Shown here piece by piece: positions 1 to 10,199 of a stretch of 64,000 nucleotides of DNA. The notes beneath the pieces are model-generated. The model had not been told where the DNA came from, ran no database searches, and saw only the letters and a program-made list of their open reading frames with translations. The stretch is from assembly GCA_946811695.1 (NCBI GenBank), contig OX328126.1:85507536-85571535 (forward strand), in the 5' to 3' direction. The stretch is from Gonocerus acuteangulatus (lineage: Eukaryota > Arthropoda > Insecta > Hemiptera > Coreidae). A program made the position numbers and the translations under genes. How positions within the stretch are numbered: position 1 is the first letter of the stretch; the number at the start of each line of letters is the position of its first letter.

Positions 1-345
1 AAGGAGCTAATAGATGCGATCGCCATTATCGACTCCGTTGTAAGAAAAAGATATTCCTGGTCCGATAGGGGAAGCTGTAAACTCCAAATTGAGCAAAATT
101 CTAAAGAGAAATCCTGGTTTTGATAAAATGAGAAATGTATCCTCTGTACTCTCCGGTCAGCAATGTTCCATTGACTACGCATTGCCTTGGGGACCATCAG
201 CAGTTGCGGCAATGAAATACGCCCCGATCACGTCTTGTGAGAAGAAAGATCTTTCTCTGCTTTTAAGTCTGTTCTCAGAGACAACAGGAAATATTTCACT
301 GTAGAAAATCTGGGCACCTATATGGTAATTTACTGTAACTAGGGG
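1..345 (+). pseudogene. hAT transposase C-terminal (dimerisation) fragment, frameshifted
   Basis: The sequence reads as the C-terminal end of a hAT-family transposase of the kind found in zinc-finger/BED hAT proteins. Seen: an open stretch from about 89 containing KILKRNPGFDKM, then AMKYAPITSCE near 220-245. After a frame change it continues as RSFSAFKSVLRDNRKYFT and ENLGTYMVIYCN up to about 340. Family knowledge: 'KYAPITSC(D/E)xERSFSxxKxxLxDNRxxFTxENLxxxLVxxCN' is the hallmark of the hAT dimerisation region. At least one frameshift (around 240) and another before position 89 break it, and the left edge of the window cuts the element. A relic, not a working gene. Family call firm; breakpoints approximate. 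Confidence 0.72.
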
Positions 346-1432
346 TAATACCTATTTTAGCTTCACATTTTCCCCTTTAAATGTTTCCACGATTTCATTA
401 TTTTGTTTTTAACATATTTTATGTTATTTTATGATTAATGTATATTTCATTTCATAATTTAATTTGTTTTCTCTTTTTTGACATTGCTTTAATAATAAAA
501 TTTATTTTTTCATTTATATAGATTTAAGTTGAATATTTGGACTGCTTATTCTCTTTTTTAAAAATAACTCAGATTTTATTTTTATTTCCTCATATTTTTC
601 CCCTTCTCAATATAGGCACAATTCTATAAAATAATGTTATTTGTTGTTTATTTTTATTTGTCTTTGATCAAAATATACATATTAATTTATCAATGATAAA
701 TTAATAAAAATTATTCATGATTAATTATAATATATTGAACCTATTTTCGAACCTATTAGAACATTTTTATCACCTAAGAAAACCTAAAATCGATTTTTTA
801 AACAAAAACCTAAAAAGACCTAAGATGCCTGTTGCAAAAACCTAATTAGATGCTTATTTTGTCCTAAAAATCCGGTCCCTAGATATTATCATTCTTCATA
901 ATAATTTGTGGAGATTTTTTATATGTTCCGATTTCATAAATATTAGTTATTACTTATCGTAAACAAAAAGATAGAATTATATAAGTTTGATCAATGTATT
1001 TAATCAAAATTAAAGTTCTAGTATGAGTCAGCTTTTACACAAAAAGCCGTGCCAAAAATAGCCGAACCGACTGACCACTCAAATCTTTAAATATGTATTT
1101 TCAGTTTTCAAATATGATTCTCAACCAATACCAAAAAATTTAAATTTCCCAAATACTATTTATCAAATTGGAAAATCGTGTTCTCCTTATTTTATCTTCT
1201 AATTCACAGTTTTATTGGAGAATTCATTGAATAAAATAGTCACCTCAAATAATTAAAACATTGTTTACGAGTTCAGGGTTCTTTCGACATAAATATCTCA
1301 TCGTCAGAGCAGTGTTCTCAATACCAGTCTCTAGCTTTGAAAATAAGGTTTGAAATTTTGGATGAGTCTACTTCATATCAACAATGCCTAAATAATTACG
1401 CTGAAAAAAAAAATATGAGTATATGTGTGCGC

Positions 1433-1490
<58 letters not shown>

Positions 1491-2147
1491 GACAGTCATT
1501 TTTCTCTCGCCATTATTGTCTAAAAATTAATTATAAAAAAAATTAATAACCTTCTATTTTCAAGTCCCCATTTTTAATAATCTAATTCCATTTAGAGAAT
1601 TTAACACGAAACGTGCGAATTAAATATTTTTTAATAATTAATTGTGTAAATGGAACGTTACTAGAAAATAATTGCACTATTATTCTATGGAAGTAATGTA
1701 ATAAAGTGGAAACTAGAAAATAAAATGTACAATGTATTTATGAAAAACACCTATCCTTACATAAGAAAATCTAGAAATAATTAAGAAATATATGAAAATC
1801 CGGTCTTCTTTGAAAAATAAAATTTTTAGTTACAATAATTTTACATTTTGCTTAAAAAATATATAAATAAATGGTATTATTTATGTTTCTATTTAGTGAG
1901 TGTATTTTGAACATATTATTGGCAATTAGCAAGCTATTTAAACTGGAGTTGATCACACTTTATGTTAAAATATTAATGTTTATCTGCTTCGAGTAATTTT
2001 TTTTTTTCTGATTCAATAAAACTGCATATATTTACCATTTAATATTAAACGATTTTATAACAGTTTCTATCTCCAAGAAATGCGTTTTTGAATATTTATT
2101 AAACAAAATTAAATGAGGTAAACTTTTTATAGTACTTTTATATAAAA
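346..2147. other. AT-rich intergenic DNA with a (TA)n tract
   Basis: No coding region recognised. It is very AT-rich, with an uninterrupted (TA)n microsatellite at about 1437-1488. The short open frame across that tract only encodes alternating Tyr-Ile and has no coding character. Confidence 0.6.
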
Positions 2148-2878
2148 GGTATCTTCGTCTTTTATATTAAGGTATCTTCGTCTTTTATATTGAGGTATCT
2201 TCGTCTTTTTTATTGAGGTATCTTCGTCTTTTATATTAAGGTATCTTCGTCTTTTATATTAAGGTATCTTCGTCTTTTATATTAAGGTATCTTCGTCTTT
2301 TATATTGAGGTATCTTCGTCTTTTATATAAAAGGTATCTTCGTCTTTTATATTAAGGTATCTTCGTCTTTTATATTGAGGTATCTTCGTCTTTTATATCA
2401 AGGTATCTTCGTCTTTTATATTAAGGTATCTTCGTCTTTTATATTAAGGTATCTTCGTCTTTTATATTGAGGTATCTTCGTCTTTTATATTGAGGTATCT
2501 TCGTCTTTTATATTGAGGTATCTTCGTCTTTTATATTAAGGTATCTTCGTCTTTTATATTGAGGTATCTTCGTCTTTTATATTAAGGTATCTTCGTCTTT
2601 TATATTAAGGTATCTTCGTCTTTTATATTAAGGTATCTTCGTCTTCTATATTGAGGTATCTTCGTCTTTTATATTGAGGTATCTTCGTCTTTTATATTGA
2701 GGTATCTTCGTCTTTTATATTGAAGTATCTTCGTCTTTTATATTGAGGTATCTTCGTCTTTTATATTGAGGTATCTTCGTCTTTTATATTGAGGTATCTT
2801 CGTCTTTTATATTGAAGTATCTTCGTCTTTTATATTGAGGTATCTTCGTCTATTATATTAAGGTATCTTCGTCTTTTT
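2148..2878. repeat. Tandem array, 23-bp unit (~31 copies)
   Basis: Head-to-tail copies of GGTATCTTCGTCTTTTATAT plus TRA, period 23 bp. The main variation is A/G at position 22 (ttaa versus ttga). A few units carry a 1-bp insertion (tataaaa) and rare point changes. The flanks are ordinary AT-rich DNA. No coding frame survives because 23 is not a multiple of 3 and stops recur. Confidence 0.95.
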
Positions 2879-3262
2879 AAATTAATTTTATATAAGCAAT
2901 AAAACAAATCGACATAATAGAAACACACGCCTATAGAAAAATAATTTAAATTATAGTCGATGTCTATTAAATTATTTTAATTGTTATTCATATCTATCTG
3001 GAAGCACGGTGTTCGTGAATGGCAAGGCCTGGACATTTCTTTTGCCTAAGATAGTGGGTTCGATTCCCATCAGGGGTGATAGCTTTTCTTTCAAACAAAA
3101 AAAAATGCTTCAGCCCTATCCTGGTTGGCAAAAGGTGGCAACCGATCCGAAAATCTGAGTTTAGTGGACGTTAACGTTTAAATAAATAATGACTATCCAA
3201 ACATGGCTAAAATCGAATAGAATTTTGGAGAATGTGAGTTTTTCCCTGAGTTGTGTACAATG
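2879..3262. other. Intergenic, with a possible decayed tRNA-like SINE head
   Basis: Around 3057-3075 there is GTGGGTTCGATTCCCATC, a good tRNA B-box and T-arm stem. A convincing A box 30-60 bp upstream is not clear. It may be a decayed tRNA-derived SINE. The rest of the interval shows nothing I can name. Confidence 0.3.
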
Positions 3263-4037
3263 CATGAACACCATTGGTAGAGAATTTGCCCGCCGTTTGC
3301 GTATTTGGCATTTTCGGATCAACAAAACATGAACACCATTGGTAGAGAATTTGTCCGCCGTTTGCGTATTTGGCATTTTCGGATCAACAAAACATGAACA
3401 CCATTGGTAGAGAACTGGTCCGCCGTTTGCGTATTTGGCATTTTCGGATCAACAAAACATGACCACCATTGGTAGAGAATTTGTTCGCCGTTTGCGTATT
3501 TGGCATTTTCGGATCAACAAAACATGACCACCATTGGTAGAGGATTTGTCCGCCGTTTGCGTATTTGGCATTTTCGGATCAACAAAACATGACCACCATT
3601 GGTAGAGGATTTGTCCGCCGTTTGCGTATTTGGCATTTTCGGATCAACAAAACATGAACAACATTGGTAGAGAATTTGTCCGCCGTTCGCGTATTTGGCA
3701 TTTTCGGACCAACAAAACATGACCACCATTGGTAGAGGATTTGTCCGCCGTTTGCGTATTTGGCATTTTCGGATCAACAAAACATGACCACCATTGGTAG
3801 AGAATTTGTCCGCCGTTTGCGTATTTGGCATTTTCGGATCAACAAAACATGAACACCATTGGTAGAGGATTTGTCCGCCGTTTGCGTATTTGGCATTTTC
3901 GGATCAACAAAACATGACCACCATTGGTAGAGAATTTGTCCGCCGTTTGCGTATTTGGCATTTTCGGATCAACAAAACATGAACACCATTGGTAGAGGAT
4001 TTGTCCGCCGTTTGCGTATTTGGCATTTTCGGATCAA
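3263..4037. repeat. Tandem array, 65-bp unit (12 copies)
   Basis: About 12 copies of a 65-bp unit beginning CATGAMCACCATTGGTAGAG and ending TTTTCGGATCAACAAAA. Units differ at a few sites: gaacacc/gaccacc, gaatttg/gaggatttg, and tttgcg/ttcgcg once. Because 65 is 2 modulo 3, each minus-strand open frame cycles through three different peptides (MPNTQTAD..., ENAKYANGG..., IRKCQIRKRR...). The 71- and 105-codon open frames over it are therefore by-products of the repeat. Confidence 0.95.
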
Positions 4038-5085
4038 GATAATTGCATTTATCGTCCACGGTATCTTTATCTTTAAACCCAAATCATATGCATTTATCGT
4101 TTCCTGCAATCGAAAGCAGATAAACTTCTAGGATGGATGCTACTTTCTATTAATTCTAATTGTTGGAATTCTGATCTATCCTTCACCAATTCGGAAAAAA
4201 ATTCATTTGCATCTCAGAAAATCCTTTCGAATTCTCATCGCTGTTAAAGAAAGCGAGATTGCGTCCTTAAGGCGAGGAACAATCTCGTCTACTTCAAAGA
4301 ATTTATTGTCCCCATTAATATAAGTTTGGGTTACCTTAATTTTTATTTGTATAAATTTGAATTCTAAAGTTATGGAACCATAAACTGAGGCTTGCTCAGT
4401 TTGAAGAATGTGTTTAGTTTATTTTTGGAAAGAAAATAAACCAGTTAGTTGATTTTCTGGATTGTTCTCAGCAAGAATCGAATTCAGATCCTCCACCACG
4501 TTATGGTAAAGTTCATCCCTTAATCCTTTTATTGAATATATATTTCGGGAGAGTTGTAATTTAGTCCAGGACGCATCTATCGTAAGTTGGATGTTGAAAG
4601 GGTTAATTCACTTGCTATTTTTTGCAGGGATATATTGGGAATAACTGTAATAACAAAAATTGAAATACGCGTAAATAGAAAAAAATCCCGGAACATATAT
4701 ATTTTTAAATACAAAAAAAATTACTTTTTTTGACTTGTTTTTCTCATTAATCCAAAAGCATTCGCACTAGAGCTTTTACGATGGCGTTAAAAGGTTCGTA
4801 ATAAAATTACTTATAATGTTAGATTATTTAGAATAAATTCGCTGCTTTGCAAATAATAAGTATGACAAAAAGGTAACAAAATAGATATTTTTTCAGCAGT
4901 TTAAAATGCATTTATGACTTCATATTTCAGGAGATAAATTGATGATAAGAAAGTAAAACAACTCACTAAATTTCGTTTAAATCGCTGAAATTTCTAACTA
5001 ATAGTGCATTATAGGAACTTGCATCTTTTTGATACATTAGGAAAATCTCAAGCGTGAATACGTTAAGAGTTATAAGCGAAACAAG

Positions 5086-5146
<61 letters not shown>

Positions 5147-5569
5147 TATTTTTTTCAATTTTGTTTATATTTATATTTTTATTTATGTCCAGGAATTGTC
5201 TCGCTTATCGCATACATCAATTGGATCATGTTGATCAAAAAGGAACCATGTGCCTCATTTTAAAGACATTAGGTTTTATTTTCTTCCAGCTATTTGGTTG
5301 TCAGAAATATTATTACAAATACAAACACCATGAAAATACTTTGAACAATATTGTATAGTTGGTCGACAAAATAATTCAAAAATAATAATTAATTAACTGA
5401 ATCTCTGTGATATTGCAACTTAGAGGATAATTTTCGCAGAAAATTGATGTTGTCACTTGGTGCCTTTCGGATTAACATGATCCAATTACTGATATATGAG
5501 TTGTTCCGAAGATTTTCCTACAAGAATTGGCTTGCTTCCTCTTATCATCTTAGTTTAGCTACGACTGGA
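4038..5569. other. AT-rich intergenic DNA with a (TA)n tract
   Basis: No gene or named repeat recognised. A (TA)n microsatellite occupies about 5086-5140. Short open frames here show no protein-family signature. Confidence 0.5.
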
Positions 5570-6150
5570 CGCATTCAGCTGTTTATAGTTTGGACGCCTT
5601 GAGGAGTCCAAAAATTTATATTACAAAGGCAACGGATTGCGATGGCGTATTGGATTGTAGTGTTAACTTACCTGCAGGCTCTAAACTCGGAATGAATACA
5701 CGTTAGTACAGCTCAGTTTTTACAGATGCGTCATGGGTTAATTCAGTTTTTTTCTTTTTTTTTTACGGCGCATCTACATCTAGGTCATTAGCGACGTGGT
5801 TAATTCAGTTGTATACAATTTGGAATACTTGGGGAGTTAAACAATTTAAGCTACAAAGGCAGTGGATGCTAGGAATTGTTGGCTTGTATTGTTGATTTAC
5901 CTGCAGACTCGAAATGAATACACCTTAGTACAGCTAAGTGTTTACAGATGCGCACTTGGGTTGCGGTGTTGAGTTGCACGGAGACTCGAATCGAGGAATG
6001 TATTCACCTAAGCATAGCTAAGTTTTTACAGATGCGCACTGAACTAATTCAGTTTTATAACATTTGGACTACTTGAGAAGTCCAACTATTTGGGTTGCGG
6101 TGTTGAGTTACACGCAGACTCCAAAACTCTGAATGGATACACCTTTTAGA
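5570..6150 (+). repeat. Degenerate tandem repeat block (about 3-4 units)
   Basis: The phrases 'ttacctgcagrctc', 'gaatgaatacacct/gttagtacagct' and 'tttacagatgcg' recur near 5670-5735, 5888-5955, 5960-6040 and 6100-6150, in the same orientation with decayed spacing. A 'tggannacttgrgragtccaa' phrase also recurs. This looks like an old imperfect tandem duplication of unknown origin. One unit is split by the SINE at 5749-5797. Confidence 0.6.
5749..5797 (-). mobile_element. 5'-truncated SINE (3' tail only) with 13-bp target duplication
   Basis: On the minus strand this is the last part of the window's SINE family: gcTAATGACC, ...gATGCGCCGTAAAA, then poly(A) (a T-run on the plus strand). GGTTAATTCAGTT flanks it exactly at 5736-5748 and 5798-5810, a 13-bp target-site duplication as left by LINE-type target-primed reverse transcription. 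The RNA-derived head is missing, as expected of 5' truncation. Confidence 0.8.
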
Positions 6151-6914
6151 GCCCTGATTTCGAATACAGACAACCCCAAGAAGTCGACAAGAGAGCGAGT
6201 TGTTACATTGCGACACGAGGCTGTGCTATCTCCCACCTGATGTCGCAAGGAGTACTTCGTGCACCTCAAGCCTCGTCTCTTAGCCTTGGCAGATAATGCA
6301 ACGGTACTTGCCATCTCGGAGTCTTACCTTTGTCATGAACACACTCTCTGCAACGCTAGCCTTTTATTCGTGACAACAGTTACTTATCTAGTCACTTTCC
6401 GCTCTCTGCTTAGGTTTGTATTTCTAACTAACCTACTTAAAGCATTCGGTTAACGCATCTCATCTTCTTCAAGGCAGTCCGCTCTCTGCTTAATTAGGAC
6501 TCATTATTCTATCCACAAAATATAATATAACACTATTAGAGAATAATGATCAAATATGTTTTCTAAGGGTTTACTTTTTATATGGAATTTTTAACGACCC
6601 TTTTTATAGGGTGTAGATTCTGTCAGTAATAGCTTAAGGACTGTATAAATTTGTATAGCTAGTAAACTTAAAAACAGAATATATTGAAACTAATGTATGA
6701 TTATTGGGGGGGAAGGGTAAATTACAAACTCAGGAACATATAGCCAGTTAATTGGTGAGTACAATTTTGAAATTGGAGAACTTGAGAAATTATGTTGAGA
6801 TGTTTATTGCTGAACCGATAAAACTGTTTTATTGAAGCCCCGTGCAGTAGAATTAAAGAAGTACCTGTTGTCTGGCTACATTAAATTGCACTTCTACTCC
6901 ATAATCGTATTTCT

Positions 6915-7065
6915 AAACTGACATAACTAAAAAAAAAAAACTCAACTGAAAATGTGTCACTCTTGGCTATGTTGGGGGAATAGCATTAAGCCAGGATGAG
7001 TGACACAAGTGCCCTCAACACATACAGTGTTGATGGTTGATAAAGATGCATTTACCATGACTTTC
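6915..7065 (+). mobile_element. MITE-like repeat, copy 1 (GTGTCACTC family)
   Basis: It shares about 150 bp with 8816-8985: an 'aactaaaaaaaaaa ctcaactg' start, GGGGGAATAGCATTAAG in the middle, 'gtgacacaagtgccct', and 'gatggttgataaaga'. Internally, GTGTCACTC...GAGTGACAC forms an inverted repeat of about 50 bp overall. It encodes nothing. Boundaries come only from comparing the two copies. Confidence 0.6.
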
Positions 7066-7152
7066 ATAGTCATAACTGAAAAACAGTGATTTCTGAGTTG
7101 TGTCACTTAAAAATACTATCATGAAGATTAGATAGTTAGCCATCGAGGTGAT

Positions 7153-7426
7153 AAGCAATCAGGGATTAGTTGGGATTTGGCTAAGAAAACATCAATACAA
7201 TTTTTGTAAAAAAAAAAAGGACGTTTCGGCTACTCTTTCGTCAGCAATATGCGGTTTATTTTCACGATGGTTACTTAAGTGTTAACTTTGGTCTTTCTCT
7301 GCCTCCTGGCACCTTCATTGCTGACGAAGGCTACCAAAGAGTAGCCGAAATGTCCTTAATATAGATTTTTTACAAACATCCTATTGAAGTTTTCTTAGCC
7401 GAATACCAACTAATCCCTGATTGCTT
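7153..7426. mobile_element. Fold-back (MITE-like) element, ~100-bp inverted arms
   Basis: The left arm starts AAGCAATCAGGGATTAGTTG and the right arm ends with its reverse complement, CTAATCCCTGATTGCTT. Both arms continue inward through the 'ggctaagaaaac' equivalent, 'gtaaaaa...ggac' and CGTTTCGGCTACTCTTTCG (right: TAGCCGAAATGTCC, TTGCTGACGAAGGCTA). The arms are about 100 bp and imperfect. I see no clear target-site duplication. It carries the recurring CTGANGA...GAAAYGTCC motif discussed in the findings. Confidence 0.7.
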
Positions 7427-7658
7427 AAAAAATACTAGTGCGAAATAATTAAGAAGTACCTGAAGTACTTGTACCTTTCTTGAATTTGTACCAAATCTAG
7501 GTAGGATGTTATTTCTGGCCGACATCCTGCTGCCTGGGCTCCATTCGTGTGGCTTGATTTTAATCCTCCATGATTTTCGGGGTAGACATTTCAAACAAAA
7601 TCGATAACCACTATGGGCTAAAGGGAACTCTAGCTCCAGGACTTGTCCTATCGTGCCA

Positions 7659-7770
7659 TTTTTTTTTTAATTATTTTACGGCGCTTCGATTTCAAGAACA
7701 TTAGCGCCGACATCCAGGGTGCAGCGAGGAATTTTCCCAGCGAGCCGTGAGATGAGAAAATTCCTGCCGC
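7659..7770 (-). mobile_element. SINE fragment (tRNA-SINE body and tail, head missing)
   Basis: On the minus strand it carries the body and tail shared with the full SINEs at 43159 and 44191: GAATTTTCCCAGCGAGCCGT (plus strand), 'gcgccgacatccagggtgcag' and the terminal TTACGGCGCTTCGA preceded by a T-run. The tRNA-like head is absent. Confidence 0.75.
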
Positions 7771-8815
7771 TATTTCTTATTATCGTTAAATTGCATTAAA
7801 ACGATTTTTAAATGACAACTTCTTTTCTCCTTGAATCATATGTGGATGCCTTCCAAAGCTTAACACTTCCTTTTATCTCTCGGAGCTTGTTATCTCTCAT
7901 TTCATTCCAGACAGTTTGCCATCTCATCCATATAGAGTATTTTTCATGGGCTATTAGATCATTTTTTGAAACTTTATTGAATGACATGCCTTCTTCTAAT
8001 TAATTTCTCGTTCTGATATATTCCACAATGTCCGGGAATCCATTTAAATGTCGGGCTATTGTATTCTACGTTTACCCTCCAAACCTATTCTTATTTTATT
8101 AAAACTTTATGATGTCAAGTAAGTTTGTTTGTAAAGCTTACGGGGAATCTTAAAGGGACCAATGATAAAAACTTATATTAAGGAGAAAATAAATGAACGT
8201 CCTTATTTAATTTAATCAAATTTTCAAATTGCCCCGTTAATTTCCTTTACTTAGTTTTTAAAATATAGATATAATACATTCAAGCGTTTCAAGAAGATAA
8301 AAAGTTTTAAAAATAAAAACTACGATATACTTTATAAAAATAACAATAAAACTAGTGTTTAATGAAGAGGGAGGGATTAGTGAAGGTAGTATTTGCATAC
8401 TGCAATCCGTTGAATGGGAAAGTGACGAAAGCATAAGAATTCTGTTTGTAATTATGTGGCGTGAAGTGTGACGTAGGATGTTGGTATCTCTATTATATTC
8501 TGAAGAAACCTCGCTATTTTCGATTCAAGAGTTTTAATGAATCGGTGATGAGTCCACGCTTATTCCAGAAGCAGCGAGTGAGGCTTTTCGATGAGCGCCC
8601 TCATGGCCTTCTGTATTCCTCAATCGTAAGTTTAGGGAAAGTATGTAATGTTTATAAAAACAATTGTTGATGTAACAGTAGTTGAAGTTTTATAAAGAAC
8701 ATTTTAGGAAAAATATAGGTTATTTTCTACTTTAGCTACGCCTGTTACTTTTTGATATTATTAGTGATTTATTATGCCGTCATTTAATAACATATCGTAA
8801 TAGTATTTCTTAAGT
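7771..8815. other. Intergenic; one weak exon-like segment
   Basis: Mostly AT-rich DNA without recognisable elements. Around 8461-8629 the base composition is more balanced, and an open frame runs into CTCAATCGTAAGT, which fits a splice donor. No protein family is recognisable and no acceptor is convincing, so no gene is called. Confidence 0.35.
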
Positions 8816-8985
8816 GATACAACTAAAAAAAAAAAAAAAACTCAACTGTAAATTTGTCACTCTTGCCTATGAAGGGGGAATAGCATTAAGACAGGAAGGG
8901 TGACACAAGTGCCCTCTGGTGTACACGCTCTGAAGCAAGGTAGGTAACAGTTTTGATGGTTGATAAAGAGATATTTACCAAGTAA
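8816..8985 (+). mobile_element. MITE-like repeat, copy 2 (GTGTCACTC family)
   Basis: Direct-orientation relative of 6915-7065 with the same poly(A) start, GGGGGAATAGCATTAAG core and 'gatggttgataaaga' end. It has about 25 extra bases (ctctgaagcaaggtaggtaacag region) before the end. Confidence 0.6.
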
Positions 8986-9035
8986 TGTTAACTTTAGAAA
9001 TAATAGTGCGATATGTCTTTTTTAAAAGAAAAAAA

Positions 9036-9345
9036 GGTAAAAGTGAAGTTTCACGCCCTCAAAACCGATTTCTTTCAAATTTTGCACAATAACGTATTTT
9101 TTTGATGCACTAAACACGAATACGTTAAAAAAAAACCTTCGTATTTAACTAGGAAAGAAGTTATTAAGCACTAAAGTTCACTGTTATGCGGGTTATGAGA
9201 GCTAATGTAAACAACTAAATTTGTGACGACTTTAAGGCATACATGATGACTTTAAGGCATAAATGACGACTTTAAGGCATACACGCTATGCGTTTCCGCT
9301 CGCTCAAGAAGATAACAAAACCCCAGTCAATCCAACTCGCTAGTG
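9036..9345 (+). mobile_element. Left half of a GGTAA-ended long-TIR DNA element
   Basis: It starts GGTAAAAGTGAAG and runs through CCGATTTCTTTCAAATTTTG, GATGCACTAAACACGAATAC, AGGAAAGAAGTTATTAAGCA and TTATGCGGGTTATGAGAGCT. This order matches the left arm of the complete elements at 44952-45683 and 61246-61797. It contains three copies of a ~23-bp 'gacgactttaaggcatacat' repeat, where the 44952 element has two. Homology stops at CAACTCGCT (about 9345), exactly where the LINE begins. The right half is missing, so the LINE insertion or a later deletion removed it. Confidence 0.8.
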
Positions 9346-10199
9346 ACGGAACTTTTACGACAGACACTGAGGAAACACTACAACATTTAATGATCAACTT
9401 CTTCATAAGTGACGACCCTACAAACGACACTGACATACACATCACCTTGAGACGAAACAGTAATCAACTACCCAATACTCAGGACGACAGTACTTTATCA
9501 GATATAGAGATAAAAAGTTTGATTGATAACTTAAATCCACGCAAAGCTGCTGGATTTGATTTAATTACTGTAGAAATATTTCAAAAAGCTTTTAATATTT
9601 TTCCATGTTTTATAGTAAACTTGTATAAAAAGTGTTTCAATAGTGGAATCTTCCCTGATGTATGGAAAATATCTAAAGTAATCCCAGTACCTAAACATAA
9701 TGGACAGAAATACAGACCTATAAGTATCATTCCAGTCGGAGGCAAAGTTCTAGAAAAAATTATCAACTCCAGACTTTCTTTTCACCTTATTAAGCATGCA
9801 CCATTGCGCCCTAATCAATATGGGTTCACGCCTCAAACAAGTACTGTAGATGCTCTTCATAAAATTGTGAATTTCTTAAGATCGCAGTTGCAAGAAAAGA
9901 AGCATATTGTGATAATTTCGTTGGACATCAAAGGAGCATTTGACCATGCTTGGTGGCCATCGATATTCGAATCACTACACAAACATCAATGCCCCCAAAA
10001 TATTTACAGATTACTAACAGACTATCTCCATAATAGACATGTATACATGACACTACAAAACACGACGGTACATACATCACAGAACAGAGGTACTCCACAA
10101 GGATCAGCTTGTTCACCACTACTATGGAACCTAATTATGGACAGTTTACTCACAACAGAAACCCCTGAAGGGACAGAGATTATATATAGCATTTGCTGA
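9288..10199 (+). pseudogene. Reverse transcriptase, N-terminal 300 codons (chimeric start)
   Basis: RT fingers and palm of the LINE. Visible motifs: NPRKAAGFDLIT (entry motif), RPISIIPVGGKVLEKII, NQYGFTPQTSTVDALHK, motif A IISLDIKGAFDHAW with its catalytic Asp, and motif B RGTPQGSACSPLLWN. The first ~20 codons (MRFRSLKKITKPQSIQLA) lie in the neighbouring GGTAA DNA element, so the only in-frame ATG (9288) is not LINE sequence. LINE homology seems to start at SDGTFTTDTEETL. The frame ends at 10199 because a slip in the tatata run near 10180 shifts the YIAFADD motif into the next frame. Inactive as it stands. Confidence 0.85.

Noticed and set aside
1337..1546. Open frames of YIYIYI across (TA)n tracts (also 19199, 27394, 51409, 51701)
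   Set aside because: Microsatellite translation, no coding evidence.
3514..3831. 105-codon open frame MPNTQTADKFSTNG...
   Set aside because: By-product of the 65-bp tandem repeat; the same peptide reappears in shifted frames.
2148..4037. Possible CRISPR array
   Set aside because: Repeats are directly contiguous with no unique spacers, and no cas genes exist; these are eukaryotic minisatellites.
6259..6453. Short open frames at 6108-6453 as genes
   Set aside because: No homology, overlapping on both strands, adjoining a degenerate repeat block.
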